Shown here one piece after another: positions 52,020 to 64,000 of a DNA stretch of 64,000 nucleotides. The notes below the pieces were generated by a model that was given only the letters and a program-made list of their open reading frames with translations, ran no database searches and was not told the DNA's origin. Position 1 is the first letter of the stretch; each line of letters starts with the position of its first letter. The translations under genes were made by a program, and so were the position numbers. Source of the DNA: Nipponacmea schrenckii (lineage: Eukaryota > Mollusca > Gastropoda > Lottiidae); the NCBI GenBank assembly GCA_030562195.1, contig CM060200.1:12400001-12464000 (forward strand), read 5' to 3'.

Positions 52020-53795
52020 ATGTATCAATTTTGTGTGCATTCCATGTTCGCAAGAAAAGAATATTGGCTATTACGTTCACATGTCAATATTTCAAAAATA
52101 ATCCGGCACTACTAAATCATTTCAAATTGTGTCATACAAAATTAATGTCGTTAGCATGATTTCTGTGGGTTCTACGCTGTAACTTTATAACCTTCTTAGT
52201 GCATCATATCATAAATTTGGATAATCCTTCATCAATAAGTCATAACTGCTGTTAAGCTATCAAGGTCACACGAGTAAACTTAAAAATAATCTCATGAGAA
52301 AATTTTACGATTCGGATGCATGAATGTGAATGAACAAAAAAACCAACACAAATATCAACATATCTGATTATTGATAAAAGAGAAAACATCAATCTCTAGA
52401 AAAAGATACGCATATTTCAACAGACACGCCGGTTTAAATGGGATTTCCATAACCCTAACTTAATATTAAAGTGACACGTTCACCATACGTTTTAACAATT
52501 GTATCTTGGTCACAAAAACGGAAATTGTAAGTGTGACTGCTCACCATCGAAATTTGATCCTGCAAATCCATGTGTGTCCATAACTTTTCGCATTTAAAAG
52601 TTATAAAACGACTGGTCTTTTCTTATCATAATAATATAAAAGACATAGAAGTTTGAAGGGATTATGCAAAGCTCGTGAATATCTGCTCTAATACTTTTGA
52701 AGACTACTAAGTCCTACCAAATGACACAAGAAAATAAAATCATCCTCAAAACTGTTCACTCTGGTAAAAATTCCCGGTGAAAAGAAAAATCACCATCAAA
52801 AGCTCCCATTTTCAATAAAGTATATGAATGTAGATTAAATCAATATTGAGAAAGTAGGAAAATCCAGGTTAGATTTTTCTTTTCGTCAGGTTTTTTTTCC
52901 GCCCTTAACACACCTTTTTTAATTTTGCCTTTACAGATAGTCAAGAAGAAATCCATAATACAAGAAAATAAATGGGTTTGGTCTTAGCAACTGATAGAAT
53001 GTTGAAGAATCTTAATTTAGTTATGCTTTACATTCTGTTAAAGACAGGACCAGGTAGTAATCTGATTCTGTGATTCTGTCTATTTACATGGTTATAAATT
53101 GTTCTTGATTCGATGAGATGCTGTGAATTGCCAATGAACCAGGGACCTTGCTCGGAAAACAAACAACTTAATATTCGTTGGGAGACCAATATAAAAAAAA
53201 ACCTACAGAAATTTAATTTGAGTTTGAATAATACCACAGAGGATCTCAAAATCGATTTAATTGAAGACGTTTTATAATACGAACAGAAAAAGGATTTACC
53301 TTTTGAATTTAAAAAGCGAGCACCAAAGTTCGCATTTAGAGAGGGGATCGGTATATCTCGGATATATCCCTTAAAGGTAGCGTATATGACAATTATACGT
53401 ACACAAAGACCCACCCCATTATTTTTATATCATGAAAAAGAAAAAAAAAAAAGAAATTGAATCTAATAATAATGCATATTGTACAGAATATTAAACAGTT
53501 TATATCCATTATAGGCGTTGATTTGTTGTTGTTATTTAGGTTCACTTTGTACCACACCCTTTACCCAGTCTGGTTTAACCTTGGAAGCTCGGCAAACAAA
53601 TCATATTATTCGAGGCGTTTATTAACTTTTAATACACCCTCTATTATGATTTGAATAATGAAACATTATCACAGCGAGATATTATATTAATAATTATTTG
53701 ATTCGGTGAGGTAAAAAGATTTATCTGAAAAACATCAGTTCAAACGTTGATCAAGTCCAGAGATAGCATCGAGAATATTGAGGTACCTATCAATT
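52020..53795. other. Intergenic, probable 5' flank of the next gene
   Basis: A 128-codon - strand frame (53028-53414) has no recognisable domain and no splice context. No TATA box, initiator or noncoding exon was recognised upstream of the ATG at 53796. Confidence 0.45.
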
Positions 53796-56700
53796 ATGGC
53801 ATCTTTGGTACCATATCCTAAAGCTGTGTCTGCATATGAATTGGTAAGTAAATCTTATATTTTAGTATATTTTAATTTTAGATTGTGGAGAGAAATTATG
53901 CGATTTTCGTACACTTCTATTTACACATTATATTAAATACCAAAATCAATGCCCGAAAATGGCGGATCAGTCCATAAACACAGCTTGGTATAATTGTTTC
54001 TGTTGTAAGGCCTCACGATGGTTCATACTTTCAATTGGAAGCTTTAATATTTTTAAAATTAAATTCGTACATATAGTGTTCGAACATCAACCAATATTTC
54101 TCTATATTTTGGTGTTCAGTGGTCATAATTTTGATGAAAAAAGTTTTTCCGGTTACTTATAAAGTCAGACCACCACTTTTAATGATGTAATTTGTGTGAA
54201 ACTAGTATCTTGCAGTTCGTCATACTTTACAGTTTACCTTCTCCGCTCAATAAAAGGGTATACATTTAGATGGTTTGATTAAACCGAACTACAGCCCACC
54301 ATGGCAATAGTTGAACTTTAATAAGACATATTTGAAACCAAAAAAAGGTAATAAAAAGGGTACTAAATAAATAAAGAAAAATTAATAATAAAATGAACTA
54401 TATATATACGGTGCATTCTGAGTAATCCGACATGTATAATAAAATCAAAACAATCTTTTAGTAATTTCAATATCCGGAGGCTATTCATTTAATGTTGGAT
54501 CTTTATCATTTAAAAGAATGCAAAATCTTTCTTTGTTAATATCGTTATAACTTTTGATACTGCATCTTCTGGCTCTAAAGACTGAAATGTACCCTCTTTT
54601 GCACGAGTCGTGTTTATCAAAACTGGCTTTTCCAATTCGGAAAATTGTCGTATATTTCATCTTTAATCAGATTGTATGGTTACTGGTAGCGGCTTCTCGG
54701 CAACTTGAATTACTGTTATTGGTCGCTAATAGCCATATAGCCTATATTATTGAGAATGACCAAATTATGGATGTAATATTCAAGGATTGTTTCATCCTTT
54801 ACATAAACAGAAGCTTTCTTCTAATAATGGCCAATGGTTTTTGCAAATTTCATTTAATGTTAATTGAGAACGAAAAATAATCTCATGTGTTATTAAAATA
54901 TGGTCCCATGCTTTATCAAGGTTTGAAAGGAAATGTGATTTAATGCTTTCTTAAATTGGATCCTAAATTTTGTTGTAAGTTATGGTCAATATTTCGAAAA
55001 CATGATCCAATATTTTAATGAAATTTATGAAATGTTTTAACAATATATCATTTAATTTTCTAGAAAGTTTCTTTAATGCTTTTAGAAAATTTGATTAAAG
55101 AACTTTGGATTTAATGCTTTCAGAAATTGGATCCCTAATTGCGTTCTAAAATGGTCAATTTTTGGAAAACAAGATCCAATATTTTAAGAGAATTTGATTA
55201 AATGCTTGAAGAATATTTGATTCAATGTTCTAAAAAGTTGCTTTAATGCTTTTAGAAAATTTGATCAAAGATTTGATTTAATGCTTTCAGAAATCGGATC
55301 TTTATTCGCTTTAATTTGATTTAAAGAAAAGTTTATCCTAAATTATGTACAGTATGATCAGCTTTTGGAAGATACGATCCAATACTGTCTTTTTAAAGAA
55401 TCGATTAAATCAAACACTAGTTTCGGCAAATTTAATATTGTGAAGAGTAAGTCAAGTATAAAATTGGATAAAAAGAGCTGACATTCTTCAAGATAAACTA
55501 TTTGTCATTTTCACTTTACATGTCTTATTAATAGTCCAATAATAATTATCCATGTCACTAATAATACAATAAACATGTTATGATTTTTTTTTCTATCCGA
55601 TTAAAGTACATTGTATATCGTAATTATGGTTAATGTCCGATTTATTACCTGGGCGTAGGCCGAATATTGAGAAGCAGATATGAGATGACTCTTTTCATAA
55701 GCTAAATCAGAAACAGAAAGATCGGACCCTATAGGCTCCATTTCATTTCAATAACTTTTGACTGATCGAGGATTCAATAGTTCTAGTAAACTCAATAATG
55801 TTTACTGTAGTTTGACGTTTGCTAAACTATTCTAATTTTTTTTCAGGGAGATGATCGATATTCAGGGGAATCAGTTTTAGAATTTATTGATACATTTCGA
55901 ACAGATAAAAACACCTTTATTTCCAATAATGATAAGCTACACAAATGGGCAATGTGGAGGTCACAAGTGAATGGTTCATTTATTAGAAACCTACCGGTAA
56001 ATATTCATTTTTTCCCGAAATATTCCTCAGGATACGTGTAGAGGTGGTTGCAACAGCGATATCTTTATTATGAAAGCTTTCTGGAGATGATCACATCATC
56101 ACGACCTATCCCTAACGATGTCACCTTATCACCTATTTCTAACAAAGGGCGTTGCCTCCCGCAATGATTCCTCACGATGATCACTATCTTAAGACGCCGC
56201 CTCGTTAGTCAATTACATGGTGGTCGTCGCTTCAAGTCTATCCTTTTGTCTTACATGCTCAAAACTTATTTTTCAAGGTTTCAACAGATTTACCAATAGA
56301 TGAAACTACAGTTAGAGAAAAGAGAATAAACATTGACCGCTTCATGGTTCATTCCGATACAGACGAACTCAAACGATTACAGATGAAGGATGTCTACGGA
56401 CAAGCCAATGGGTACCATTCACGTCTTGGACACTCGACTTACTTTCTGTATGGAATTCCAAGAATATCAACGGGAAAGGACATTGTTGAAGGGAAGCAAG
56501 ATAATCGGCGTAAAGGACCACGCGAGTTTGTAGATGAGGTCAGGTCAAGGACACCCACACCACCTCCCTCGAGAAAGCAACATTTCTTCGTTGGTTCTTC
56601 CCAAGGAACTAACTCTGTGGTATCCGATGATCATGGATTATCATTGGAGCTCTCTCATGCCCTCAAATCAACCAGCGTCTTTGCTAAAACACTACCAGAG

Positions 56701-57018
56701 CCCTTGCTTGATGACAGCAATAAGCAACATGTACCTTACAAAAGTGAAGCACCGATACAGCATGATCTTACACACCAATTTGATGAGCGTCAATATGAGA
56801 TACGACATGTGATGCCCCGAAGTTTGGTACCCCGATACTTTGCCCCACAAATTAATATAGTCCGACCAGTTAATTTAATTCAATATCAACCACCCCAATA
56901 TGAAATCTGGAGAGAAACTAACCTCACTAAAGATCCTCAATATGAATTAGAATATCAGGAAGGTTGTGTTGAATTTGAAGACGACCTATCAAGCATATCT
57001 GGATATATATATACTTAA
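53796..57018 (+). CDS. Uncharacterised 312-residue protein, 3 exons
   Basis: Exons: 53796-53843 (16 codons), 55847-55996 (50 codons) and 56278-57018 (246 codons plus stop). All introns are phase 0 with GTAAGT or GTAAAT donors and pyrimidine-rich AG acceptors. I do not recognise the family. The protein starts MASLVPYPKAVSAYELGDDR. Residues 17-66 are acidic/polar with a KWAMWRSQ motif, and residues about 67-125 hold DELKRLQMKDVYGQ and RLGHSTYFLYG. The middle is low-complexity and charged with a TPTPPPSRK stretch. The last third carries three spaced QYE[IL] motifs (RQYEIRH, PQYEIWR, PQYELEY) and an acidic end. No signal peptide or membrane segment is visible, so it is probably intracellular. The start is the first in-frame ATG. 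The good phase match and the 3' frame (224 codons from 56344 alone) make it a real gene rather than chance. Confidence 0.75.
54935..55400. repeat. About 170-bp tandem repeat in intron, 2.5-3 units
   Basis: Blocks starting TTTAATGCTTTCTTAAATTG, TTTAATGCTTTCAGAAATTG and TTTAATGCTTTCAGAAATCG (about 54940, 55112 and 55279) each continue to a GATCCAATA block. The copies are diverged. The array lies in intron 1 of the uncharacterised gene. Confidence 0.75.
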
Positions 57019-59716
57019 GAAAGTACAGCATCTACGATCTTATATTGAGAACTGAACATTTTGATATATATATTTCACCGCCAGAACCTATCCGATGCAG
57101 CTTATTGAAGGGTTCCTCTGAATGATATCACAGCTTTTCACATTTGTCGTATTATATACATATAATTCTATACTCGCCTTGTGTTTATCTCCTTTCTTTG
57201 TATGTGTATTGTGCAGCAATGTCTGTGTGGTATCAGGCAGGGTGTGCTTAAAGTACTGAACACTTGGTGCCACTTGTCATTGTTGTAGGGGTCGTCCTAT
57301 CTTAATATTATAACAGTTGTTATTAGTTCCCTCCCTTGGTCCCTCCCTTTTCTTTTCATCAGTTACATCCATCAAACTATTATGATTGTACTGTCAAATC
57401 AATATTTATTTTCCTTTTACCTTCCTATTTATAATTGCGAAAGTTTTTTTTTATTATAGTGAACATAATAACTTTAATTCATTTATTTATCTTTATCCAT
57501 GACTTTTTATATTATTTATATTATTCGTGTATAAGAAATTTGACAATAATCCCCAATCGTTTCAAAGGCTTCAACAACAAGATGAAAAAAGCATTCATTG
57601 CCTACATCTATTACTGACATACAATAGGACAAGGGCTATATTATGAAAGGTATAGCTTCATATTGAAATGGTTTATGATTTTGGCAACAAAGTTAATGCA
57701 CAGTTGGTCTACTAGAACAGCACTATTTCAAGAAGGTGAAGACTAGTTGCTTTTTAAATTGAGCCACGAATTTCCAATCCTAAAATTGGTACTGACTATA
57801 GGCAACATAATATTGACGTAAGGACTTCGTAAGTCATTTTGGACTGTTTTGAGAAAGACACAAAAAACATTTTGATTCCTTCAAAACCACTTCAAAAGTG
57901 ATGCATGAGCATTTTATACAAACATAAAAGAACAAACTATCACAAAGAATGACGTAAAATCTCAGATGTCAAAGGTTTTGATTTAGGTACATTAGAGTTG
58001 CCTGTATCACTTTTCAAATACCGAATTTGACATTTAACGTACAATTTAGGTTTATCGTTATAACCCAATAATCAATAATTAATACATAGCAAAGTAATTG
58101 ACCCAATTTATCTTATCTCTGTCACGTGAGTCAATGATACACATATGTTAAAATAGCCTACGACGTAGGCAGAGGGTTATCAAACTATAAGATATTGACA
58201 GGGTAGGCCAATGCGTAGGTCAAATAGATGTTCAACTAATCTGGCGCAGAATAAATTTTTCTACGCTCAATATTAGCCAGACGGTTAGCCATTTGTTTTG
58301 TCTTGACAATTTTGGGGGTGGAGGGGGGCCTGGTAGGGGTATTATCTTTAATTACAACTTGAAGATAAAGACCCTGTTATATGTTTTAGAATTCCAAAGC
58401 CATGGGCTGAGTTTGAATGTAGGATTTGCAGCTGTTCGAGGGAATAAGAATTGCGCTAAAAAAGGTGACATTTAAACTTCCGATTTTATTATTTTTTATA
58501 GGTGAAAAAGGGTGCACATATAGAATTAAATTGTCTAATATTACAGCATTTGCACTTTGTGAGTGTTCGAAATACGAAAAATCAAAACTCTAGCGTGGAA
58601 CTATACCATACATGCATTCTTAGATTCAATAGCAAAGAGGGCAAAAGAAGCTATGTTTTGTTGGACATGGTGGCAAGTGTCTATATGTAGGCCTACTATA
58701 TTTACTGTAACCTACTATTTTAATAAAGACCTGCATTAGAGGAATGTTACCAGTCAGAGCAACTGTTCGACATTTAGTCTATGTATGCTAGTAACTCATA
58801 TTTAGTGCAAAAAGTTCAAGAAAAGGTCATTGACACAAAATAAGACCTACCGTTAGACGGCAGAATTATACAGTCTATCGGCAAATGAACATTGATTAGA
58901 CCTATTTCAGTGATCAACACGTTTAAAACAAGTTTCGAGTTAATAGTGTTCTGTGTTAAAGTTTCACCGACAGAGCAAGTACATGGTTTCGATGAAGTTA
59001 GCAGTAATATGCTAAGTCTAAGGTATGTAGAATAACTGTTATCGTTTGACCTATTATTTAGTATTATAATTTGGTATTAGATACAGCCATTAGGCCTATA
59101 TATCTCTTTAATGACAATTGTTAACCTTCATTCAGAACGACCTTTGAACGAAAGACCATGTGTAGCTTACATGAATAAACTCTTTGCATGTATTGTAAAG
59201 TAGTGTGGTATAGCGTGTAGTTAATCGACCTAGGCCTATTTGTCGTTAAAACTCTATTCGACCGCCATTTTGGTTTCTACGGAAATCAATAACTGGATAA
59301 GAAACTATTTCAGTATTAAGTTTAACCAATGTATCGAAAATAGATGATATCGGACATAATTGAAGAGCAATATAGTGTAGGGAAATGTTTCCTCTGTACA
59401 TAATATAATGTAGTATAGTTTAATGGACAGTAACTTGTGATTGCGATTTCCGATGCATTGTGGTTCTTATTGGTAGGAGAGATAGGGGCAAATATATCAA
59501 ATTTTGGGTGCAGCAAAGATTTATCTTAAACAAAACACGTATTACTATACGAGTGACGTGTGGTATTACACGCCAGACTTTTATTATGCTACAAACCACT
59601 GTTTTTGTTCTCTTTTTAACGTGGTATTGACATCTTACAGGATATCATATTATAGGGTGCGCTTAAAAAACACAAACTATCACATTCAGCAGTAAACGAA
59701 CAGGGACGGAAATGTT
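57019..59716. other. 3' flank of orphan gene and 5' flank of hydrolase
   Basis: No AATAAA occurs soon after the stop at 57018; the first is at about 58250, so the end of the orphan transcript is unknown. Frames are at most about 65 codons. The 5' noncoding exon of the hydrolase, implied by the acceptor at 60116, was not located but may lie here. Confidence 0.4.
59263..59273. promoter_or_regulatory. YY1-like motif, candidate promoter element
   Basis: CGCCATTTTGG fits the metazoan YY1 consensus (CGCCATNTT), which in many animals sits at or just after transcription starts. It lies about 850 bp before the acceptor preceding the hydrolase start. The placement is suggestive only. Confidence 0.25.
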
Positions 59717-60035
59717 TAAATGAAATGAAATGAATGGAGTTTTACGTCCTACCCTTCTGCACCTTATCATGGGCTAATGGAGACAGGCAACGCTATGCAG
59801 TGTGCAATGAAGGATATTTTGCCAGGACAGCGGCATTAGCCTACACTTGTTTTGCGATTTCCAACTGTCGAGATGCACAGCCTGCATCACATGGGGCCTC
59901 GGTTTATTGTCCCACCCGAACGACTAGACGCTTATTCAATGACTTTCCCTCCGACCTGCATCACCTACAAGGGGAAACCAGGCTGAAAAATCCGAAAGTT
60001 TATCTCTACCTCTGTCAGGATTGAATCCTAGACCG
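59717..60035 (-). mobile_element. SINE family A copy next to hydrolase acceptor
   Basis: The copy is near full length: GAAATGAATGGAGTTTTACG, GGGCTAATGGAGACAGGCAA, AGCATTAGCC-like, GGTTTATTGTCCCACCCGAA, GGGGAAACCAGGCTGAAAAA and CAGGATTGAATCC (box B in reverse). It ends about 80 bp before the splice acceptor of the hydrolase coding exon. Confidence 0.8.
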
Positions 60036-60121
60036 GAAATGTTAAAATGGAAGACTTCATTATATCCTTTGCCAAATAATAACCGGTAATTGAAATGATC
60101 TTATTTTCCTTTTCAGGTAAA

Positions 60122-61813
60122 ATGTCGAAAGAAGAAGAACATACGCTGATTAGAGATATTTTCTATTCTGGAAAGGACACCGATGAAGACGTTGATCCAG
60201 CTGATGCTAACAAGGAATGTTTAGACCTGTATCTTCCCGCTGGGGTACACTTTGAACGATGCAACGATGCTGAGAACGGACCACTTCGTCCTTCTAAGAA
60301 TAGAACAAACCCAGACCAGAAGGTTCCATTTGTGATTTTCGTTCATGGCGGAGGATGGAGAAGGGGGGATCGACAAGTTTGGCAGCATTTCCTTAGTTGT
60401 TGGGACACAAACATTTTTCTTGCTGTGGCCTCATGGTATTATAGATGGTATTCCAATGTTGGCGAATGTCTTGCGCATTCAGGAATCGCATGTGCCGTAG
60501 TTTCTTATCCATTAGTAACAGTAAACATAGCAATTACTCTTTGGGAAAAAATGACTTCTTTCTTTGGTGGCGTTGGTCTTTCATGCGTTTTGAGCGGTAT
60601 TATTATGTTTCTGTATGGAAATCCATCGATCTCCACAGTGTTGTGGACTGGATTGCTATCATACAGTGTTTTCATAATGGTGATGATGTTTATAAGAACA
60701 GTATCGTATAGGATGAATGCTGGAAGGAGGAACCTGCTGTGGTTAATATTTTTCATTGTTAGTTTTATTACCTGGGCAGCAACAGACGATTACCTCTACT
60801 ACATTTCCATTTTCTCGACGATATATACCCAATCTATTTTAATTAGTAAAAAGATAATTCTACCTCCTGTAACACACGCTGATCAAATAAATGCAGTGAA
60901 GAATGCCATCGAATGGTGCAATGCTCTCTGTGATAAATCAGACTATTTCTCTGATATAATTTTAATGGGTCATTCGGCTGGTGGCCATTTAGTCAGTTTG
61001 GTGTCGCTTGAACCTCAGAATCACTATCAAAGAGTTAAGGTAGGTTGCCAAATTTGTCGAATGTCCAAATAATTAAGGGATTGTACAGAGATTTCTAAAA
61101 TGTGTATGGAGGCAACTTTACATGACTAAAATAGCATAGAATACGTCTTGTGAACACTAGCGTCAGTTCAAGCTGTGCGCAAAATCAGAAATATCTCTTC
61201 AGATATTTATTCACACGGTACTCGTTTGCACCTCGTATATACTGTGAAGACAGGACTTGGTTAACATATCCATTCAAGAAGGTCGATATACAGAAGCTTG
61301 CTGAATCCTCTGGCGACTACTGTTCATTTTTGCTTTCAGCCCCGTTTTCGGTGAATAATCAAGGCTTTTCCTTTCATAGGCAGCTTACTAATATTGTATT
61401 AATTGAAATTATCAGTCTCTTTGTCTTATTTTCAGGGTGTAATATCAATCAGCGGTGTTTATGATTTACAAAAACTTGCCTCAGGGATGCTTAAATACGT
61501 CTACCTCCATCCAATATTCGGCACAGATCCTTCTTTTTGGCTAGCGTATTCCCCACTTCATATAGCCAAGTGTCAACCAGACTACAAGCGCCCACCATAT
61601 CTACTAGTCAATGCTGACCAGGACATGCATCTGATCAAAGATGCCAAAGATCTGAGCGAGACCTTCAATGAACACGATATTTCACATCGTTTGATGGTTA
61701 TTCAAGGCAAAAACCACTTTTCTATTATGAATTTATTTAATAACTCGAACAAAGAACACCGCTTAGTTAAAACTTGTCTAGGATTTATTAAGACTTTAGA
61801 TTTAGAGTGCTAA
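60122..61813 (+). CDS. Alpha/beta hydrolase with membrane-helix insertion
   Basis: Exons 60122-61039 (306 codons) and 61436-61813 (125 codons plus stop), with a phase-0 intron, give 431 residues. An acceptor at 60116 just before the ATG implies an upstream noncoding exon. An in-frame ATG at 60095 lies before that acceptor and is not used. The fold is a carboxylesterase-type hydrolase: LDLYLP strand, oxyanion motif HGGGW (75-79), nucleophile elbow GHSAGGH (283-289, Ser285), acid Asp369 in NADQD, and His400 in GKNHFS. It resembles BD-FAE, kynurenine-formamidase or prenylcysteine-methylesterase-like enzymes; the substrate is unknown. Between SYPLV (about 128-132) and the helix before the elbow lie roughly 100 extra residues with four hydrophobic stretches (about 148-166, 170-192, 203-220, 224-247), suggesting a membrane-anchored enzyme. 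No signal peptide is visible. Function is inferred from motifs only. Confidence 0.85.
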
Positions 61814-61856
61814 TTTATCAATATTTATTTATTTTTACGGTTTTAGATATAACGTT

Positions 61857-61862
61857 ATTAAA
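61857..61862 (+). terminator. Candidate polyadenylation signal (hydrolase)
   Basis: ATTAAA, the common variant, occurs 44 bases after the stop. A canonical AATAAA lies at about 62400 and may be an alternative. Confidence 0.4.
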
Positions 61863-64000
61863 AGTATATTTAGGATTGTGTGTCTTTGATAGTTGTTGTA
61901 TGCAGGGCTAAGGTCTGTCTTGCGTCTGATGAAATGCACTTTTCGATGAATCATTAGATACCAGGAAGCGACTAAAAAAGTGTCAAAAGAAACTCCTTTA
62001 CTGGCTTAAATTCGGAGAAACTGGATTTGCAAAGGACTATATAAGTTGTCGGTTTGAACAGATCTTGCTCGCATTCTCGGATATCTAGTTGATAGCATCC
62101 CCAGTCGTCGTTCAATATCTCGATTTAAGCGTATGGTGACACTTGAGGTGGGGAAGGAGGGGGCACATCCACCAATAAACATGTGAACAATTCCTTAAAG
62201 TCGACCATCACAGCATAGGTTTATGAAATGGACGAAACCCGGGACAGACATACTGGGACTTTGAAGTTGGCCATTCTTCTGTGTTGTAATACTAAAGATA
62301 AAACGGATATAGGTAAGTTGGTCACAGAAATATGGACACGAAGTCTTTAGTCAAATAATACGGGCTCTCGGTACCTTAACCTACTCTTATTACTAACACA
62401 ATAAAACGAAAAGGATTTTTTTAATCAAATGACATATTTGAACCAAAGTATGTGTGTTTCAAGAGTAGGTATGAAATGTATCAGGTCAAACTCTAGAAAT
62501 ACCGAAAAACTCATCAGAATTCTGAAAATTCGTAAAGGCATGGAAAAAAAATTCAAACTTTAAAAAGAAATCTTTATTACAGAATATCAACTGTGATCAC
62601 TATCACCGTTTTAGACATCAATATGCAAAATCTACTTTTCTTCTCGATATATATAAGTTATTCTTTTTATAATATACATCTTCTATTATTATGATTTTTC
62701 ATATAACAGATCACCAGAGGCTGTAATGGTGTTACTTGTACAAAGAAACCAGCTTACTGTTAAACAGTTTTTATCAATTATAAAACAAAAGGGTTAATAT
62801 AATGTTAAAAACTGTGGTATTTAAACATTCCATATATATTTGAATGTCAAGAATTTGAGTATTAGCGACACCAAATCCCTGATTTCTTTTAAATGAAAGT
62901 ATACATTTTCACGTGTTTTAAAATCAGACATGTAAGAAATAGTATTAATGTATAGATATTAGAAGATTATCCTTATCTATGTGGTGTACCACTATGAAAT
63001 GTGTGGTCTAAATTATTTTGATCAAGCCAAACAAGAGGGGAATCATACGAAAACTTTGCATCTTGCTTAGCTCCGTATAATCGCAGATCTATCTCCCATA
63101 GGTAGAATTTCTCTGTTGATCAGGATGGAGGGGAATATGTAATAAAAGAGATCTAAACAATGAACTGTTTTGTCTGGTGACTGTGTAGTTTGTACCAATA
63201 CATTCTATACCAAATTCCCTTAACTCTGATAGCAAATGCACAAAAACACTCATATTTAAACATTTTATACAATAGCTGCCATAAGTAGAAATATTGTGCT
63301 AAAAACTAAATATGGATTATTTAAAAACAGACATATAATCAAATTGTCTACTATACAAATCACATTGTGCATGATTTTCATTTGGATCATCTAAAGCATG
63401 AGACTATTATTAAAATAGTGCTAAAACCAATCAAAAACTTCTACAAGTATCAATAAATGTGCTTGGTTTCATTTTTACAGATGTTTGTACACACTTATGA
63501 ACGTAGAAACCATCATTCTACATAATTTTTAGAGAAGTAATCACAAATTAAAGAACAGCTGAGCTCAAATCTGTTGATTTATTTGTATATTTGCCAGTAA
63601 TATATGATTGAAGCTTCAAAATTACTGACTGCTATCTGGATCTTGTGAAACCTTACTTTCATAACAGATACTTTTTTTTATCCATTCAATCAGAAATTAT
63701 TAAATTATTAATATAATCGAGCAATCAGATAATATTAAAATCTTAAAAACATCATTAAATAAATATACATGATTTTGCCATTTTTACAGTTTTTAATAAT
63801 TCCTTTCAAGAAGCATTTGTTTTTTGGAAATTTTTTTTTTTCGCTTTTTTTGATCAATTTCTTGAGGTTATTGAATCACACACAGAGCACATGATATACA
63901 CCATGTATCCTCTTAGTATCATATCCCTGCACCAGTTCTATAATATCACATATCACATGTTTAATACTGATTATAACTACACCTCTATCTGTCCCATTGG
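61863..64000. other. 3' flank, no feature supported
   Basis: AT-rich intergenic sequence. No exon, element or repeat array was recognised. Confidence 0.5.

Noticed and set aside
53028..53414. 128-codon - strand frame
   Set aside because: No recognisable domain, no splice context, AT-driven composition. It lies in the flank of a + strand gene.
53959..54162. 67-codon frame starting ATGGCGGATCAG, possible alternative first exon
   Set aside because: It lies within intron 1 of the orphan gene with no in-frame donor joining the next exon; ATGGCGG alone is weak evidence.
61150..61464. 104-codon frame in the hydrolase intron
   Set aside because: It is out of frame with the second coding exon and crosses its acceptor; the spliced model restores the catalytic domain.

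Overview
The window is AT-rich, intron-rich animal DNA. Three spliced protein-coding genes, all on the + strand, were built by hand from GT/AG boundaries and reading-frame phase. The clearest is a secreted class-2 semaphorin. Class 2 is an invertebrate class, and together with the many small tRNA-derived SINEs, MITEs and minisatellites it suggests a lophotrochozoan, probably a mollusc. The species is an inference; nothing in the sequence fixes it. No rRNA, functional tRNA, CRISPR or bacterial-type operon was seen.

Layout. 1-30206 holds no exon I can support. It is either 5' flank or the first intron(s) of the semaphorin gene. It contains minisatellites (45-bp units at 3571, 35-bp at 9406, about 33-bp at 22424, 55-57-bp at 25831), copies of two SINE families, called A and B here, and several inverted-repeat elements. 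The most notable is a 2161-bp element at 9801-11961. Its ends are perfect 24-bp inverted repeats followed by GC-rich arms made of short subrepeats, and it is flanked by a 16-bp direct repeat.

30207-48096 holds sixteen exons of the semaphorin (659 residues, lacking the signal peptide and extreme N-terminus). Its first visible intron is about 10 kb. It has a sema domain, a PSI domain and an Ig-like domain that lacks both canonical cysteines. A hAT-like MITE and SINE remnants lie in its introns. A likely polyadenylation signal is at 49315.

51075-52015 is a large 45-50-bp satellite-like array with higher-order structure. 53796-57018 is a three-exon gene for a 312-residue protein I do not recognise. 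60122-61813 is a two-exon alpha/beta hydrolase (431 residues) with an intact Ser-Asp-His triad and an unusual block of about four hydrophobic helices inserted in the catalytic domain.

The three genes show no evident functional link; this is ordinary metazoan gene order. The points most worth checking are the element at 9801-11961, the membrane-inserted hydrolase, the cysteine-less Ig domain and the orphan gene.
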